Shown piece after piece: positions 9,401-18,084 of a DNA stretch of 64,000 bases. This DNA comes from Pirellulales bacterium. GTDB taxonomy: Bacteria > Planctomycetota > Planctomycetia > Pirellulales > JAEUIK01. Numbering within the stretch: position 1 is the first letter of the stretch; the number at the start of each line of letters is the position of its first letter. The stretch lies in assembly GCA_019745975.1 (NCBI GenBank), contig JAIESQ010000079.1, positions 32,878 through 96,877 on the forward strand, in the 5' to 3' direction. Made by a program: the position numbers and the translations under genes. The notes beneath the pieces are model-generated. The model worked only from the letters and a program-made list of their open reading frames with translations, searched no databases and was not told the DNA's origin.

Positions 9401-11716
9401 CACCCGGAATGGATTCCCGCTGAAATGCAGGAAAAGCTGGATCTGCGGTCGGGGAGCGACAAAGGGCGAATCTACCGCGTTTACCCGATCGGCGCCGAGC
9501 CGCGGCCGATTCCGAAACTCGCCCAACTCGACACGGCCGGGCTCGTCGCCGCGCTGGAAAGCGCCAACGGCTGGGTGCGCGACAAAGCTCAGCAGCTTCT
9601 CGTCGAGTGCGGCGGGCAGGACGCTGTCGCGGCCCTGGAGACTCTGGTACGAACCGCCCCACGACCGACCGCTCGTCTGCATGCCCTGTGCACGCTCGAT
9701 GGCTTGGCGGTCGTTTCCGGCGAGATTCTCACCACGGCGCTAAGCGACTCACACCCGGGCGTGCGCCGGCACGCGGTGCGGATCGCCGAAGCACAAGTCG
9801 AGGCTTCTCCCGCCGTGGCCGCGGCGCTGCTGCGGCTGGTCGAGGATTCGGATCCACTCGTGCAGTTGCAATTGGCGTACTCGCTGGGCCAGTGGACGAG
9901 CCCCGCGGCCGGTGAAGCTCTGGGACGCCTGGCCGTTCTTCACGCCGACGATCCTTGGATCACCGCGGCCGTGTTGAGTTCCGCCCCGCGCAATCTGAAC
10001 GCCACGGTCGCAGCCGTGCTCTCGGCCAGCGGCAACTCGCCTCTTCCGGCGGAAATCGCCGCGCAGTTGCTGGCGATCGCCGCCGCGATGGGGCGCGCCG
10101 ATGCGATCGTCGAGCTTGTGCCAGCGATCAGCCGCGATAGCGACGGACGCTATGCTCACTGGCAACTGACAGCGCTCGGCGAATTGCTCAACCTGCTCGA
10201 TCGCAGGAACAAAACGCTCGTGCAGTTTCGCGACGAGGCCCCGGAACCCTTGCAATCCGCCGTCGGCCAGCTTGCCGGACTGTTTGTCTTTGCTCGTCGC
10301 GTGGCAGCCGACGCCGAAGCGGAGGAATCGCTGAGGCTCGCCGCGCTGGATTTGCTCGGCCGCGGCTTCGACAACCAATCCGAAGATATCGCGATTCTCA
10401 CGACGTTGCTTGGTCCCCAGGCTTCGCCCGAATTGCAAGCCGCGGCAATTCGCGCCCTCGGCCGATTGTCGATCGAAGAAGTACCCTCGCGGCTACTGGC
10501 CGCCTGGCGGAGCTACAGCCCGTCCGCCCGTTCCGAAGTGTTGTCGCTTCTCGTGGGTCGCAGCGAGTGGGCTGAGCGCCTGCTGGATGCCATATCGCAG
10601 GGAGTGATCGCTCAAGGTGAACTTGATCTCACCCGGCAGCAGCAGCTCCGAGAACATCGCAATCGCGAATTGCGCCAGCGCGCGATGGAACTGCTGGGAC
10701 AAGCTTCGTCGGGCAACCGTCAAGCGGTGGTCGCCCAGTACCAGCCCGCGGCGCAACAACCAGGCGACGCCGCGCGCGGCGCCGAACATTTCAACCGCAA
10801 GTGCGCGGTCTGCCACCGCTTTCGCGACCAAGGGCACGCCGTCGGGCCCGATCTCTCAGCCCTGACCGACAAGTCGCCGGCTGCCTTGCTCCTGGCAATT
10901 CTCGATCCCAATCGAGCGGTGGAGAATAAGTTCGTCAATTACACGGCGGTGACGACCGCAGGCTTGTCGTTCACCGGCTTGCTATCGGCCGAAACCGGCA
11001 ACAGCGTCGTCTTGCTCGGCCAGGAAGGTAAACAGCAAACGATTCTCCGCGACGACCTCGAAGCGCTCGAGAGCACCGGCAAGTCGCTCATGCCAGAGGA
11101 ATTCGAGAAGGACCTCACTCCCACCGACATCAACGACGTCATCGCCTACATGCGAGCGGAGGAGGCGCCTCGCAAGGTCTTGGCCGGGAACGAGCCGGCG
11201 GTGGTGCGTCCCGAAGCGCTCCGCGGCTACATTTTCTGCCTGCCGACGAACGCCGAGGTCTACGGGCCGAATCTAGTCATCGAAGAGCCACACGGCAACC
11301 TGGGCTGGTGGACCGCTGAGAACGATCGCGCCGCTTGGACGCTCGAGGTGCCGCGCGAAACCAACTACACCGTCTTTCTTGATATCGCCTGCGACGAGGC
11401 GTCGGCCGGCAACAACTGGCTGTTGGAGCTTTCTCCGGCCGCGGCCGAAGCGGCCGCGGGCGATGCCGCGGGCAAAACCGACCGCGCCAGCGAATCGCCG
11501 CCGGTTGGGGCCGATGCGCCGTCGACCGACCAAAGACTGACGGGCAAGGTCGAGTCAACGGGCGACTGGAACACCTACCGACGCGTCAAAATCGGCGAGA
11601 TGCATCTCAAGGCCGGCCGCTTCCGACTTGGCCTTCGCTCCAACGGTCAACTGGCGGGGCCGCTGTTCGACCTCAAGGGGATCACGTTCATTCCACAAGG
11701 ACGCTGGATTCCCTAG
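6461..11716 (+). CDS. Giant exported deacetylase-like/PVC dehydrogenase/HEAT/cytochrome c fusion protein
   Basis: A 1751-residue exported protein starting with a Sec signal (MRALAAAGTLAWLAAA, Ala-rich). Domains in order: a polysaccharide-deacetylase-like NodB region (about 40-330; LAIDDLRD, ECHTIDHPC, RVPCCDS); FG-GAP/VCBS-type repeats with Asp-rich calcium-like loops (DLNGDGFQD, DIDGAGG, DLDDDLDLD; about 340-600); a PVC-type membrane-bound dehydrogenase beta-propeller (about 640-1030; DWDTQGRLWVIEMRDYP); HEAT repeats (about 1035-1420); a c-type heme site CAVCH at about 1447 in a heme-binding domain; and a carbohydrate-binding-like C-terminal beta domain (about 1600-1750). The propeller/HEAT/heme order is standard for planctomycetes; the N-terminal deacetylase plus FG-GAP block is an unusual addition. 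Start chosen at the ATG after CGGGAGA. Probably a periplasmic polysaccharide-processing oxidoreductase; the substrate is unknown. Confidence 0.85.
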   Translation: MRALAAAGTLAWLAAASAVTAAPAPGANRFVYLDESDPFYVSAAHAKLTTPQWVGEPNVEAVVVLAIDDLRDPPRWEAYLRPIIERLKKLTGSAPVSIMTCKVAPTDPQLQAWLAEGLSLECHTIDHPCVLLNKGNFARAKQTYDDCIGLLSYVPGNRPVAFRVPCCDSLNAASPRFYREIFNRTAAAGSHLSIDSSVFQLFTPADPALPRDLVLAADGSERFRRYLPNPGYVATVENYPYPYPIGRLCWEFPCAVPSDWQGQKLYRPANPEIVVDMKRALDAVVAKRGVFNLVFHPYDWIRSSQVVELIDHAVARHKGRVKFLTFREALERLNRHLLGDEALRGGDGGDNGVRLLDLNGDGFQDVVIGNQRVRGTRVWDAEKKSWLMGNFPCELVGRDGGADRRPTARFGMVGEPPRPVVLAADDRGLRGWRYEASNESVGRWVEAPDLTPPVDGAEITATEIAGLRLVDIDGAGGCELLLATPTRQVAFAWEPGSADKQRSKLGRWRRLDFTLPTGAMFADDRGRDAGLRLVDLDDDLDLDVIFSNEREFGAYLFADLESGWSRAVRSGPRTQADAVPMIARAGTDNGAWFHGRELIVQNEDTDRLPDAIQRLPFNDLLAGVVPEPKSPTAAQRALVPRPDMIAELVAAEPLIEDPVSFDWDTQGRLWVIEMRDYPSGVDGRPGGRVRVLDDTDGDGRYDRSSIFLDELRYPTSVFTWRKGALVLAAPDLLYAEDRDGDGQADHTEVLFTGFARGNPQHLANGLVWGLDNWIYGANGDSGGRVRAAAGGEENPIGGRDFRLRPADGSFEPIEGFTQFSRPRDDWGNWFGCSNANPFWQYVLSDHYLRRNPHVAGPDSRVDVSDNPGVAPVYPLSRLLERFNDPHTANRFTSACGATIYRDELLGASFTGNVFISEPVHSLVHREIMAAEGVRFVSRRAADEQRSEFLASTDNFFRPTTIKTGPDGALWIADMYRYVIEHPEWIPAEMQEKLDLRSGSDKGRIYRVYPIGAEPRPIPKLAQLDTAGLVAALESANGWVRDKAQQLLVECGGQDAVAALETLVRTAPRPTARLHALCTLDGLAVVSGEILTTALSDSHPGVRRHAVRIAEAQVEASPAVAAALLRLVEDSDPLVQLQLAYSLGQWTSPAAGEALGRLAVLHADDPWITAAVLSSAPRNLNATVAAVLSASGNSPLPAEIAAQLLAIAAAMGRADAIVELVPAISRDSDGRYAHWQLTALGELLNLLDRRNKTLVQFRDEAPEPLQSAVGQLAGLFVFARRVAADAEAEESLRLAALDLLGRGFDNQSEDIAILTTLLGPQASPELQAAAIRALGRLSIEEVPSRLLAAWRSYSPSARSEVLSLLVGRSEWAERLLDAISQGVIAQGELDLTRQQQLREHRNRELRQRAMELLGQASSGNRQAVVAQYQPAAQQPGDAARGAEHFNRKCAVCHRFRDQGHAVGPDLSALTDKSPAALLLAILDPNRAVENKFVNYTAVTTAGLSFTGLLSAETGNSVVLLGQEGKQQTILRDDLEALESTGKSLMPEEFEKDLTPTDINDVIAYMRAEEAPRKVLAGNEPAVVRPEALRGYIFCLPTNAEVYGPNLVIEEPHGNLGWWTAENDRAAWTLEVPRETNYTVFLDIACDEASAGNNWLLELSPAAAEAAAGDAAGKTDRASESPPVGADAPSTDQRLTGKVESTGDWNTYRRVKIGEMHLKAGRFRLGLRSNGQLAGPLFDLKGITFIPQGRWIP

Positions 11717-11923
11717 TAAGCCGCTGGTTGATTGCGGGCGAATCGCGCTCGCGTGCGGCAAAACCCGCATACCTGGCGCGTCTGACACGAGAGAGTCCCC
11801 AGCCGGGTACAGTTGGCCCACTCACGGCCGGGCTTCAAGTACTCTTGGCTTGCCGCCAGCCTTAGCCATCCCGCTACGTGCGCTTGCCGATCTCCCGCCT
11901 TGAGTATTCGGAGTTTCAGGACC

Positions 11924-12091
11924 ATGCCCGATTTGGATCTGAATTGCTACGAGCAGATCCTCTCGCGCGCCAGGCAGCTTGAAATGCGCGTGATGGATCT
12001 GCAGTCGACCCTTGCGCGGTTGCGCGACGAATTCGATGCCGCCGTCGCGGAACGCGAAGCGACCACCGACGAACTAACGCTCGATGCCTGA
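11924..12091 (+). CDS. Small coiled-coil protein, unknown
   Basis: A 55-residue ORF (start MPDLDLNCYEQ) predicted almost entirely helical, with heptad-like leucines in RARQLEMRVMDLQSTLARL and many charged residues. It has no recognisable family. The ribosome site is weak (CAGGA). It ends 4 bases before the stop of the convergent nucleotidyltransferase gene, a tight packing that is compatible with a genuine gene. The longer in-frame ORF from 11813 has a start region of non-protein-like composition and is not preferred. Could be spurious. Confidence 0.45.
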   Translation: MPDLDLNCYEQILSRARQLEMRVMDLQSTLARLRDEFDAAVAEREATTDELTLDA

Positions 12092-12095
12092 AGTG

Positions 12096-12752
12096 CTAGA
12101 TTCCGCTGCCGCGACGGAGTCGGGCGTAGTCTTCGGCGGTATCGACATCGTTCAAGATGCCTTCATCGGCAATGTCAACCGCCAGTGTCGGGTGTCGCTC
12201 CAACAGGCGGTTAAGTCCTTCATCGGTGGCGAGCTTCGCGACCTCCGCCGCCAGGCTCCAGGGAAACAACACCGGGTGTCCGCGACGGCCGCGGCAGTAC
12301 GGCACGACGAGCGACGGCCGCGGAATCGCTGCGCCTACCGGCACAACACCCCGGCAACACTCGTGGTACACGGCGATCACGGCATCAATCGCCGTCGCCG
12401 GCAACAGCGGCATATCGGCTGGCGCCACGAGCCAGGCGTCATCTGCCCGCGGCGCGTACTCGGCGCGCACGTATTCCAACCCTGCTGCAATCGACGCTTT
12501 CATGTCCGAGGGATCGACTTCGGGCTGCACTACCGTTGTGCGTTCGCCTCGACAACGCTCGGCCAATGCCACATCGTCGCCACGCACGACGACGACAATC
12601 GCGCTGGTCTGGCTGGCACGCCAGGCCCCCAGCACGTGTTCAACCAACGAGCGACCATCGGCTAAAGGCAACAGCAGCTTAGGATGGCCAATCCGTACCG
12701 ATCGACCAGCCGCCGGCAGAATCGCAAAGGTGCGAATTGATCGCGCGTTCAT
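12096..12752 (-). CDS. MocA/MobA-like nucleotidyltransferase (molybdenum cofactor cytidylyltransferase candidate)
   Basis: The 218-residue product has the NTP-transferase signature AAGRSVRIGHPKLLLPL (LAAGxSxRMGxPK type) at its N-terminus, plus DDAWLVAPADMP, which holds the metal-binding Asp region, and GHPVLFPWSL, typical of MocA. MocA proteins add CMP to the molybdopterin cofactor used by the xanthine dehydrogenase family. It lies 50 bp downstream of an XdhC gene on the same strand, which supports that reading. The start is the ATG at 12752; an upstream in-frame GTG at 12776 would add 8 residues. No xanthine or CO dehydrogenase structural gene is present in the window. Confidence 0.8.
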   Translation of the reverse strand: MNARSIRTFAILPAAGRSVRIGHPKLLLPLADGRSLVEHVLGAWRASQTSAIVVVVRGDDVALAERCRGERTTVVQPEVDPSDMKASIAAGLEYVRAEYAPRADDAWLVAPADMPLLPATAIDAVIAVYHECCRGVVPVGAAIPRPSLVVPYCRGRRGHPVLFPWSLAAEVAKLATDEGLNRLLERHPTLAVDIADEGILNDVDTAEDYARLRRGSGI

Positions 12753-12802
12753 CGTCGCGTTTCTTAGCGTCAGCACTCGGAATAATCGCGAACGACGAGA
12801 AC

Positions 12803-13897
12803 TTAGTCACACTGGGCGACATCGACCGCCGCCGGGCGCCCCGGCACTTCCCCATGACGATTACGATGCGCGACCAGCTCGGCGACGATGCTTACGGCGA
12901 TCTCCGCCACTGTTTGCGAGCCAATATCGATCCCTAGCGGTGCGTAAACCCGTGCCAGCGTCTCGGCCGACACGCCCTGGTCGAGCAGGTCGTCGAAGAT
13001 CAGCTTGATCTTGCGGCGGCTGCCGATCATTCCGACATAGCGCGCGCCGCGCTCGGCCAGGTGCCTTAGCGCCTCTTCGTCGTGATTGTGTCCCCGGGTG
13101 ACGATGATCGCATACGTGTCGGGCGTGATCTCCAAATCGGCGAGCGTGCGCCCAATGGGTCCGCAAATGCGGCGCTCCGCGCTGGGAAACCGCTCGGCCG
13201 AAACAAACTCGGCCCGATCGTCGAGCACCCACACGCGAAAATCCAACTCGCTGGCCCATTTCGCGACCGCCAGACCGACATGACCGCCGCCGACGATCAG
13301 TAGCCTGCAGCGCGGCAACTGCGGCAGCCAGGCGATGCCATGCGCGGCGCGGATGCGCGGCCGATCGTGTAGATCGAGCAAGCCATCGACCACGGCGGCA
13401 GGCGCGATTTCTGGTGCGCCGCACGAAGCAGCGACCTGCCGGTCGTGCTCGTCGAACAGCCAACAGGCCGGCGCCCGGCATCCCGTCGCAGCATTGGAGT
13501 CAAAAACAATCGCCTCTTGGCAGGTTGCTCCAGCCGAGAGCAATTCGTCAAGTGCCCGAAAATATGCCAACTCGCTCGGCGAGCGCACGGGCTGGACGAG
13601 CACGTGCATGCGCCCACCACAAATCAGGCCATCGTCCCAGCCGTAGTCGTGATCGAGCGAAAACCGTTCGACGCTGGCTTGCCCCTTGGCCAGTCGCGCC
13701 AAGGCCTGGCGTTTGACCTCCGCCTCGACGCAACCGCCGCCGAGGGTGCCAGCCTGAGAACCATCCGCCAGCACGAGCATGCAGGCACCAGCCTTTTGCG
13801 GCGTTGAACCGCGGGTTTCCACGAGTCGGCAGTAGACGGCCTCGCGCCCACTTTCGACGATTTCAATGAGCTGGCGGACAAGTTCACGCATCGACAT
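12803..13897 (-). CDS. XdhC/CoxI-family molybdenum hydroxylase maturation protein
   Basis: A 364-residue protein with the two-part XdhC architecture. The N-terminal XdhC_CoxI domain (about 10-80) has VETRGSTPQKAGACMLV and GTLGGGCVEAEV. The C-terminal Rossmann domain (about 190-340) has LLIVGGGHVGLAVAKWA and TRGHNHDEEAL and ends in the YVGMIGSRRK motif. XdhC binds the molybdenum cofactor, promotes its sulfuration and delivers it to xanthine-dehydrogenase-type enzymes. It should be co-transcribed with the MocA-like gene that follows. Two closely spaced in-frame ATGs (13897 and 13891) are possible starts. Confidence 0.88.
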   Translation of the reverse strand: MSMRELVRQLIEIVESGREAVYCRLVETRGSTPQKAGACMLVLADGSQAGTLGGGCVEAEVKRQALARLAKGQASVERFSLDHDYGWDDGLICGGRMHVLVQPVRSPSELAYFRALDELLSAGATCQEAIVFDSNAATGCRAPACWLFDEHDRQVAASCGAPEIAPAAVVDGLLDLHDRPRIRAAHGIAWLPQLPRCRLLIVGGGHVGLAVAKWASELDFRVWVLDDRAEFVSAERFPSAERRICGPIGRTLADLEITPDTYAIIVTRGHNHDEEALRHLAERGARYVGMIGSRRKIKLIFDDLLDQGVSAETLARVYAPLGIDIGSQTVAEIAVSIVAELVAHRNRHGEVPGRPAAVDVAQCD

Positions 13898-14488
13898 CGG
13901 CAGGTTACCGGCTCGCTCGGGAATTCGCGGGTACGCACGTTCAGGCTAGTCGATGCCTGGCCGCTCAACAACGGCCCGAACAACGCGTCCGCGGGGGCCT
14001 CGTTCCCGTCCGCATCAAGCGCGGGGGGAATCCAACCCCCACGAATTGCGGGTACCGAGCAATTCCCTTTGGCTCTACAAGCCAATTGGGGGGGGCGGCA
14101 ACGAAACCGCCTTGCCCCTCCAAAGGTAATGCTCAACGGGACAGCTCTCTACTGGCGAACGTGATGTTTGCAGCGACCGGTTCGCGGCGGCGCTCGACCC
14201 GCGTCTGAGAGGCACGCGCTCTAAGCGAGCGACGGGACGCTCATCGATGTTTTGGCAAACGTTGCCACGGTGAGAAGTGCGGGCAAAGGCAAGCGGCGGA
14301 AAGTCCGACCGCTCAGCCAAACGCACTATTCGCGATATTCGGATGCCGACTAGCAACCAGGCGGTGCCGCGCCGCCTTCTCGACGCACCTGCGCCCAATC
14401 TCGGTACGCGCCCAGTGCATCTGCACAAAGAGTGTGCGTGCGCGCTTGCCTGGCGCAGCTTCAGGTCCCGGGGCGTCAAGGGCGACGT
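13898..14488. other. 591-bp intergenic region without recognised genes
   Basis: This lies between the divergent XdhC gene and the methyltransferase gene. It contains a G-run/C-run hairpin around 14024-14040 (GGGGG, 7-nt loop, CCCCC) and a G8-type run near 14090. ORFs here have no protein-like features. Promoters for both flanking genes are expected, but I cannot place them. Confidence 0.4.
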
Positions 14489-15238
14489 ATGACCCCAGTG
14501 ACGACGCATGCGTACAACCACGTCGAGTTCACCGAACTTATCCAGGCGCTGGGATCAGCTTCGCCGCGGCGGTTGCGACGCTATCGTTGGCGCGCTCGAT
14601 TGTGCCCGTTTGATCGTCTCTTGGAAAGTGTGCCCATTGAAGCTTCGATGTTGGATATCGGTTGCGGCGACGGACTCCTGCTGGGTTTGCTCGCTACCCG
14701 CAGCCATCGCTTCCAGGGCGTTGGGTTGGAACAATCGGCACAACGAGTGGCGCAGGCCAACGCCATGGCCGAGAGTCTACTCGGCGAAGCGAACAACGCC
14801 CGACTACGCTTTGTCCAGGCCGACGTTCCCCAGGACTTGCCGCCTGGGCAATTCGATGTCGTGTCCTTGATCGACGTGCTCCATCACGTGCCACCAAAAC
14901 AACAGTCGCGGATCCTTGCCCAGGCCTGCGCGGCGGTTCGCCCTGGCGGCCAATTAATCTACAAGGACATGTGCATACGACCCCGTTGGCGCAGTTGGGC
15001 CAACAGGTTGCACGACCTGGTGCTGTCCCGCCAGTGGATCCGGTACTTCCCCGTCGATAGGGTCGAGCGGTTGGCGAACCGTTGCGGACTTGCCCTGACC
15101 GCCACGGCGCGGATCGATCGATACTGGTACGGGCATGAGCTGAGGGTGTTCGTCAAACGCGCCAGCTCCGAGCTCCCACTGCCTGCACGATCAGACCGCG
15201 GCACGAGCGCCCAGGCCGAAGTCGCGACCTCGCGGTGA
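14489..15238 (+). CDS. Class I SAM-dependent methyltransferase
   Basis: A 249-residue protein with the Rossmann SAM-binding motif I MLDIGCGDGLLLGLL, an acidic strand-2 end, VQADVPQDLPPGQFDVVSLI (motifs II-III region) and VLHHVPPKQQ, typical of Methyltransf_11/UbiE-like enzymes. The ATG at 14489 is preceded by AAGGGCG; the upstream in-frame start at 14432 lies in sequence of unlikely composition. The acceptor is unknown. It opens the sugar-biosynthesis region, so a sugar or lipid-carrier substrate is plausible but inferred only from position. Confidence 0.82.
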   Translation: MTPVTTHAYNHVEFTELIQALGSASPRRLRRYRWRARLCPFDRLLESVPIEASMLDIGCGDGLLLGLLATRSHRFQGVGLEQSAQRVAQANAMAESLLGEANNARLRFVQADVPQDLPPGQFDVVSLIDVLHHVPPKQQSRILAQACAAVRPGGQLIYKDMCIRPRWRSWANRLHDLVLSRQWIRYFPVDRVERLANRCGLALTATARIDRYWYGHELRVFVKRASSELPLPARSDRGTSAQAEVATSR

Positions 15239-15478
15239 CGCTTCATTCGCCCGCCCACGAAACATCTCGAAGGCGATCCGCATACCGCGCGTGCGATTCA
15301 GTGAACCCTTTGGCAGCACACGGCTTGCCGCCTCGCGACCCGTTCTGCCTGTGAGTACAATCGCAAGTTGCAGGCTTGGCAGCGGTGCCTAGCTTCGCGG
15401 CGAATGGCCACGGCCTTTTTCAGCTAGCCTCGGCGATCCCGCGGGAACTCACTAGCCAGACGCAGCGAGTTAGACTCG

Positions 15479-16255
15479 ATGGATCGCCTCGACGACAGTC
15501 TGCCCGACCTTTCGCTGGTGGTTCCCTGCTACAACGAAGAGCAGTTGCTGGACAATTCGGTGCGCGAGCTCATCGAGGTGTTCGAGCAGCATCATGTGCG
15601 GATCGAAGTCGTGCTGGTCGACAACGGTTCGCGCGACCGCACGGGTGCCTGCATCGACGAGCTCGTAGCCGCGGGTCTGTCGGTTGTCAAACGCGTTGTT
15701 CCGGTTAATCAAGGATACGGCAACGGCATTCTGGTGGGTTTGGCCGCTTGCCGTGGGCGGTGGGTCGGCATTGTCCATGCCGACAGCCAGGTCGAAGCGG
15801 CCGACGTCTACAAAATCTACAGCCTGGCGCAACAGGCCCCTCGTGCGTGCCTGGTCAAAGCGCGGCGGCGCTTCCGCCTCGATGGCCTGCGGCGCAAGAT
15901 TGTATCGATCTTCTATAACCTGATCATCAATGTTCTCTATCCAGGGCTGGGGTCGATTGACGTGAATAGCAGCCCCAAGCTGTTGCCGCGGCGTTATCTG
16001 GAAGCGATGAAGCTGGTGTCGCGAGACTGGTTCGTCGATCCCGAGATCATGATCAAGGCGCGGTACCTGCGTTTGCCGGTGATCGAGATCAACGTGCTGG
16101 CGCAAATGCGCCGGGGCGGAAAATCCAACGTCAACCTCAATACCTGCTGGGAGTTTGTCGTAAACTTGTGTCGTTGGCGATTCGGGGGCTTCGAACCGCT
16201 GAAACTGCCTGAAGCCGACGCTGTAGAGCTTGTCGCCTCGGAAAAAACGACTTGA
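15479..16255 (+). CDS. Family 2 glycosyltransferase
   Basis: A 258-residue GT-A fold enzyme of the dolichyl-phosphate-mannose-synthase-like GT2 group: LSLVVPCYNEEQLL at the N-terminus, VVLVDNGSRDRTG, and IVHADSQVEAADV, which supplies the DxD-like metal site. There is no C-terminal transmembrane domain. It probably transfers a nucleotide-activated sugar to a lipid carrier or growing glycan. It is followed after about 60 bases by the cytidylyltransferase on the same strand. No strong ribosome site is visible before the ATG. Confidence 0.85.
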   Translation: MDRLDDSLPDLSLVVPCYNEEQLLDNSVRELIEVFEQHHVRIEVVLVDNGSRDRTGACIDELVAAGLSVVKRVVPVNQGYGNGILVGLAACRGRWVGIVHADSQVEAADVYKIYSLAQQAPRACLVKARRRFRLDGLRRKIVSIFYNLIINVLYPGLGSIDVNSSPKLLPRRYLEAMKLVSRDWFVDPEIMIKARYLRLPVIEINVLAQMRRGGKSNVNLNTCWEFVVNLCRWRFGGFEPLKLPEADAVELVASEKTT

Positions 16256-16315
16256 TATTGTCCCGAGCGAAAGCCGCTCGCGGCCGTTCAACAAAGTCTT
16301 GCCGACAGTCGCGCA

Positions 16316-17092
16316 ATGAACCAAGAAATGCAGGTGGTATTGCTGGCCGGCGGTTTCGGCACGCGATTGATGGAGGAAACCGTCTATCGCCCCAAACCCA
16401 TGGTGGAGATTGGCGGACGCCCGCTACTGTGGCACATCATGCACCTGTACGCGCGGTACGGCTTTCGTCAGTTTGTCGTCGCGTGCGGCTACAAAGCGGA
16501 GATGATCAAGGAGTATTTCAGCAACTTCTTTCTGCATAACAGCGACTTCGAGGTCGACCTAGCGGGCGGCGGCGTCAAGTTGCTGCAAGGTGGCTCGGTC
16601 GATTGGCGTGTGACCGTGATCGATACGGGATTGCAGACGCAAACCGGTGGACGCATCCGCAGGCTGCGGTCCCGGCTCGAGCAAGGCACGTTCATGGTCA
16701 CCTACGGCGACGGACTGGCCGACGTCGACATCGCCCGCCTCCTAGAATTTCATCGTGGCCACGGCCGGCTGGCCACCGTCACCGCCGTGCGACCGCCGGC
16801 AAGGTTTGGAGCATTGGACCTCGAAGGCGATCGCGTGCGCGCGTTCACCGAAAAGCTCTCCACCACCGAGAGCTGGATCAATGGCGGGTTCTTTGTGTTC
16901 GAGCCGGGAATCTTCGCCTACCTCGCCGCCGACGCAACGCTCCTGGAACGCGAGCCGCTGGAAAGCCTGGCGCGCGACGGACAACTGATGGCGTACCGAC
17001 ACCAGGGCTTCTGGCAGCCAGTCGATACCCAGCGGGAACGGATGTACCTCGAATCGTTGTGGAGCAGCGGCCGCCCGCCCTGGATGGGATGA
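16316..17092 (+). CDS. rfbF: Glucose-1-phosphate cytidylyltransferase
   Basis: A 258-residue nucleotidyltransferase with VVLLAGGFGTRLMEET, then RPKPMVEIGGRPLLWHIMHL, and FVVACGYKAEMIKEYF, diagnostic for RfbF-type enzymes that make CDP-glucose from CTP and glucose-1-phosphate. The active-site loop GGFGTRL and the length (about 257 residues is usual) agree. The stop codon overlaps the start of the next gene (ATGA at 17089-17092), and that gene encodes the next enzyme of the CDP-sugar pathway, which strongly supports the call. An alternative start four codons in (MQVVLL) is possible. Confidence 0.92.
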   Translation: MNQEMQVVLLAGGFGTRLMEETVYRPKPMVEIGGRPLLWHIMHLYARYGFRQFVVACGYKAEMIKEYFSNFFLHNSDFEVDLAGGGVKLLQGGSVDWRVTVIDTGLQTQTGGRIRRLRSRLEQGTFMVTYGDGLADVDIARLLEFHRGHGRLATVTAVRPPARFGALDLEGDRVRAFTEKLSTTESWINGGFFVFEPGIFAYLAADATLLEREPLESLARDGQLMAYRHQGFWQPVDTQRERMYLESLWSSGRPPWMG

Positions 17093-18084
17093 GCTCGACA
17101 ACTTGGCGCGACCGTCGCGTGTTTGTCACCGGTGCGACCGGCCTTCTGGGCGCCAGCCTGGTCGAGTTGCTCTTGGGCGAACAGGCCGATGTCGTTTGTC
17201 TGGTGCGCGATTGGGTGCCGCAGAGCCGTTTGCTCGGCGGCGATCTGCTGTCCCGTGTCGTTCTCGTTCCCGGAGAGCTCGAGGAGCTGCGCTGCCTCGA
17301 ACGTGCCTTGCACGAGTACCAGATCGATTCCGTATTCCATTTGGGGGCGCAGACGCTCGTCGGGATTGCCGACGCGGGCCCGCTCTCGACCTTCGAATCG
17401 AACGTGCGCGGCACCTGGAATCTGCTGGAGGCTTGCCGGCGCGTGCCGACTGTCCAACGCATCGTCGTGGCCTCGAGCGACAAGGCCTACGGCGCTCAAG
17501 ACCAGCTCCCCTATACCGAGGACATGCCGCTACTGGCTCGCCATCCCTACGATGCCTCGAAGGCCTGCGCCGAACTCATCGCGCGCAGCTACGCCCTCGC
17601 TCAGCAACTCCCCGTCGCGATCACGCGCTGCGGCAATCTGTTTGGTCCGGGCGATTTGAATTTTGATCGCCTGGTGCCAGGGACGATTCGCGCGGCGCTG
17701 CGTGGTGAGCGGCCGATCGTCCGCAGCGACGGGTCGTACGTCCGCGATTACTTCTACGTGCGCGACGCGGCCCGCGCCTATCTGCTTTTGGCGACGGCGC
17801 TCCCCGACGAGCGTTTCCACGGCGAGGCGTTCAATTTCGGCTACGAGCAGCCGGTGACGGTGCTAAAGATGGTCGACCGCATCCTGGCGCAGATGGAGCG
17901 CCGCGATCTTAAGCCCGACGTACGCAACTCCGCGGCGCACGAAATCCGCAGCCAGTATCTCGATTGCGGCAAAGCGCGGCGGCTGCTGGGGTGGCGCCCG
18001 GCCTTCAGCCTCGAGGACGGATTGCGCGAGACGATCGCCTGGTATCAGGATGTCTTGAACCGATTGCCGGACGATGGCCAGTAA
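17089..18084 (+). CDS. rfbG: CDP-glucose 4,6-dehydratase
   Basis: A 331-residue extended SDR. It shows the NAD-binding glycine motif FVTGATGLLGASLV, the catalytic region SSDKAYG, and HPYDASKACAEL carrying the YxxxK pair. SSDK together with PYDxSK is characteristic of RfbG, which converts CDP-glucose to CDP-4-keto-6-deoxyglucose. The ATG overlaps the rfbF stop, so translation is coupled. An in-frame ORF extends upstream to 16603 entirely inside rfbF and is rejected as a shadow. The 3' end overlaps the next gene by 11 bases, giving a tight operon. Confidence 0.9.
   Translation: MSSTTWRDRRVFVTGATGLLGASLVELLLGEQADVVCLVRDWVPQSRLLGGDLLSRVVLVPGELEELRCLERALHEYQIDSVFHLGAQTLVGIADAGPLSTFESNVRGTWNLLEACRRVPTVQRIVVASSDKAYGAQDQLPYTEDMPLLARHPYDASKACAELIARSYALAQQLPVAITRCGNLFGPGDLNFDRLVPGTIRAALRGERPIVRSDGSYVRDYFYVRDAARAYLLLATALPDERFHGEAFNFGYEQPVTVLKMVDRILAQMERRDLKPDVRNSAAHEIRSQYLDCGKARRLLGWRPAFSLEDGLRETIAWYQDVLNRLPDDGQ

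Noticed and set aside
16603..17088. N-terminal extension of the CDP-glucose dehydratase ORF
   Set aside because: It lies wholly within rfbF in another frame; the ATGA overlap at 17089 gives a normal-length enzyme.
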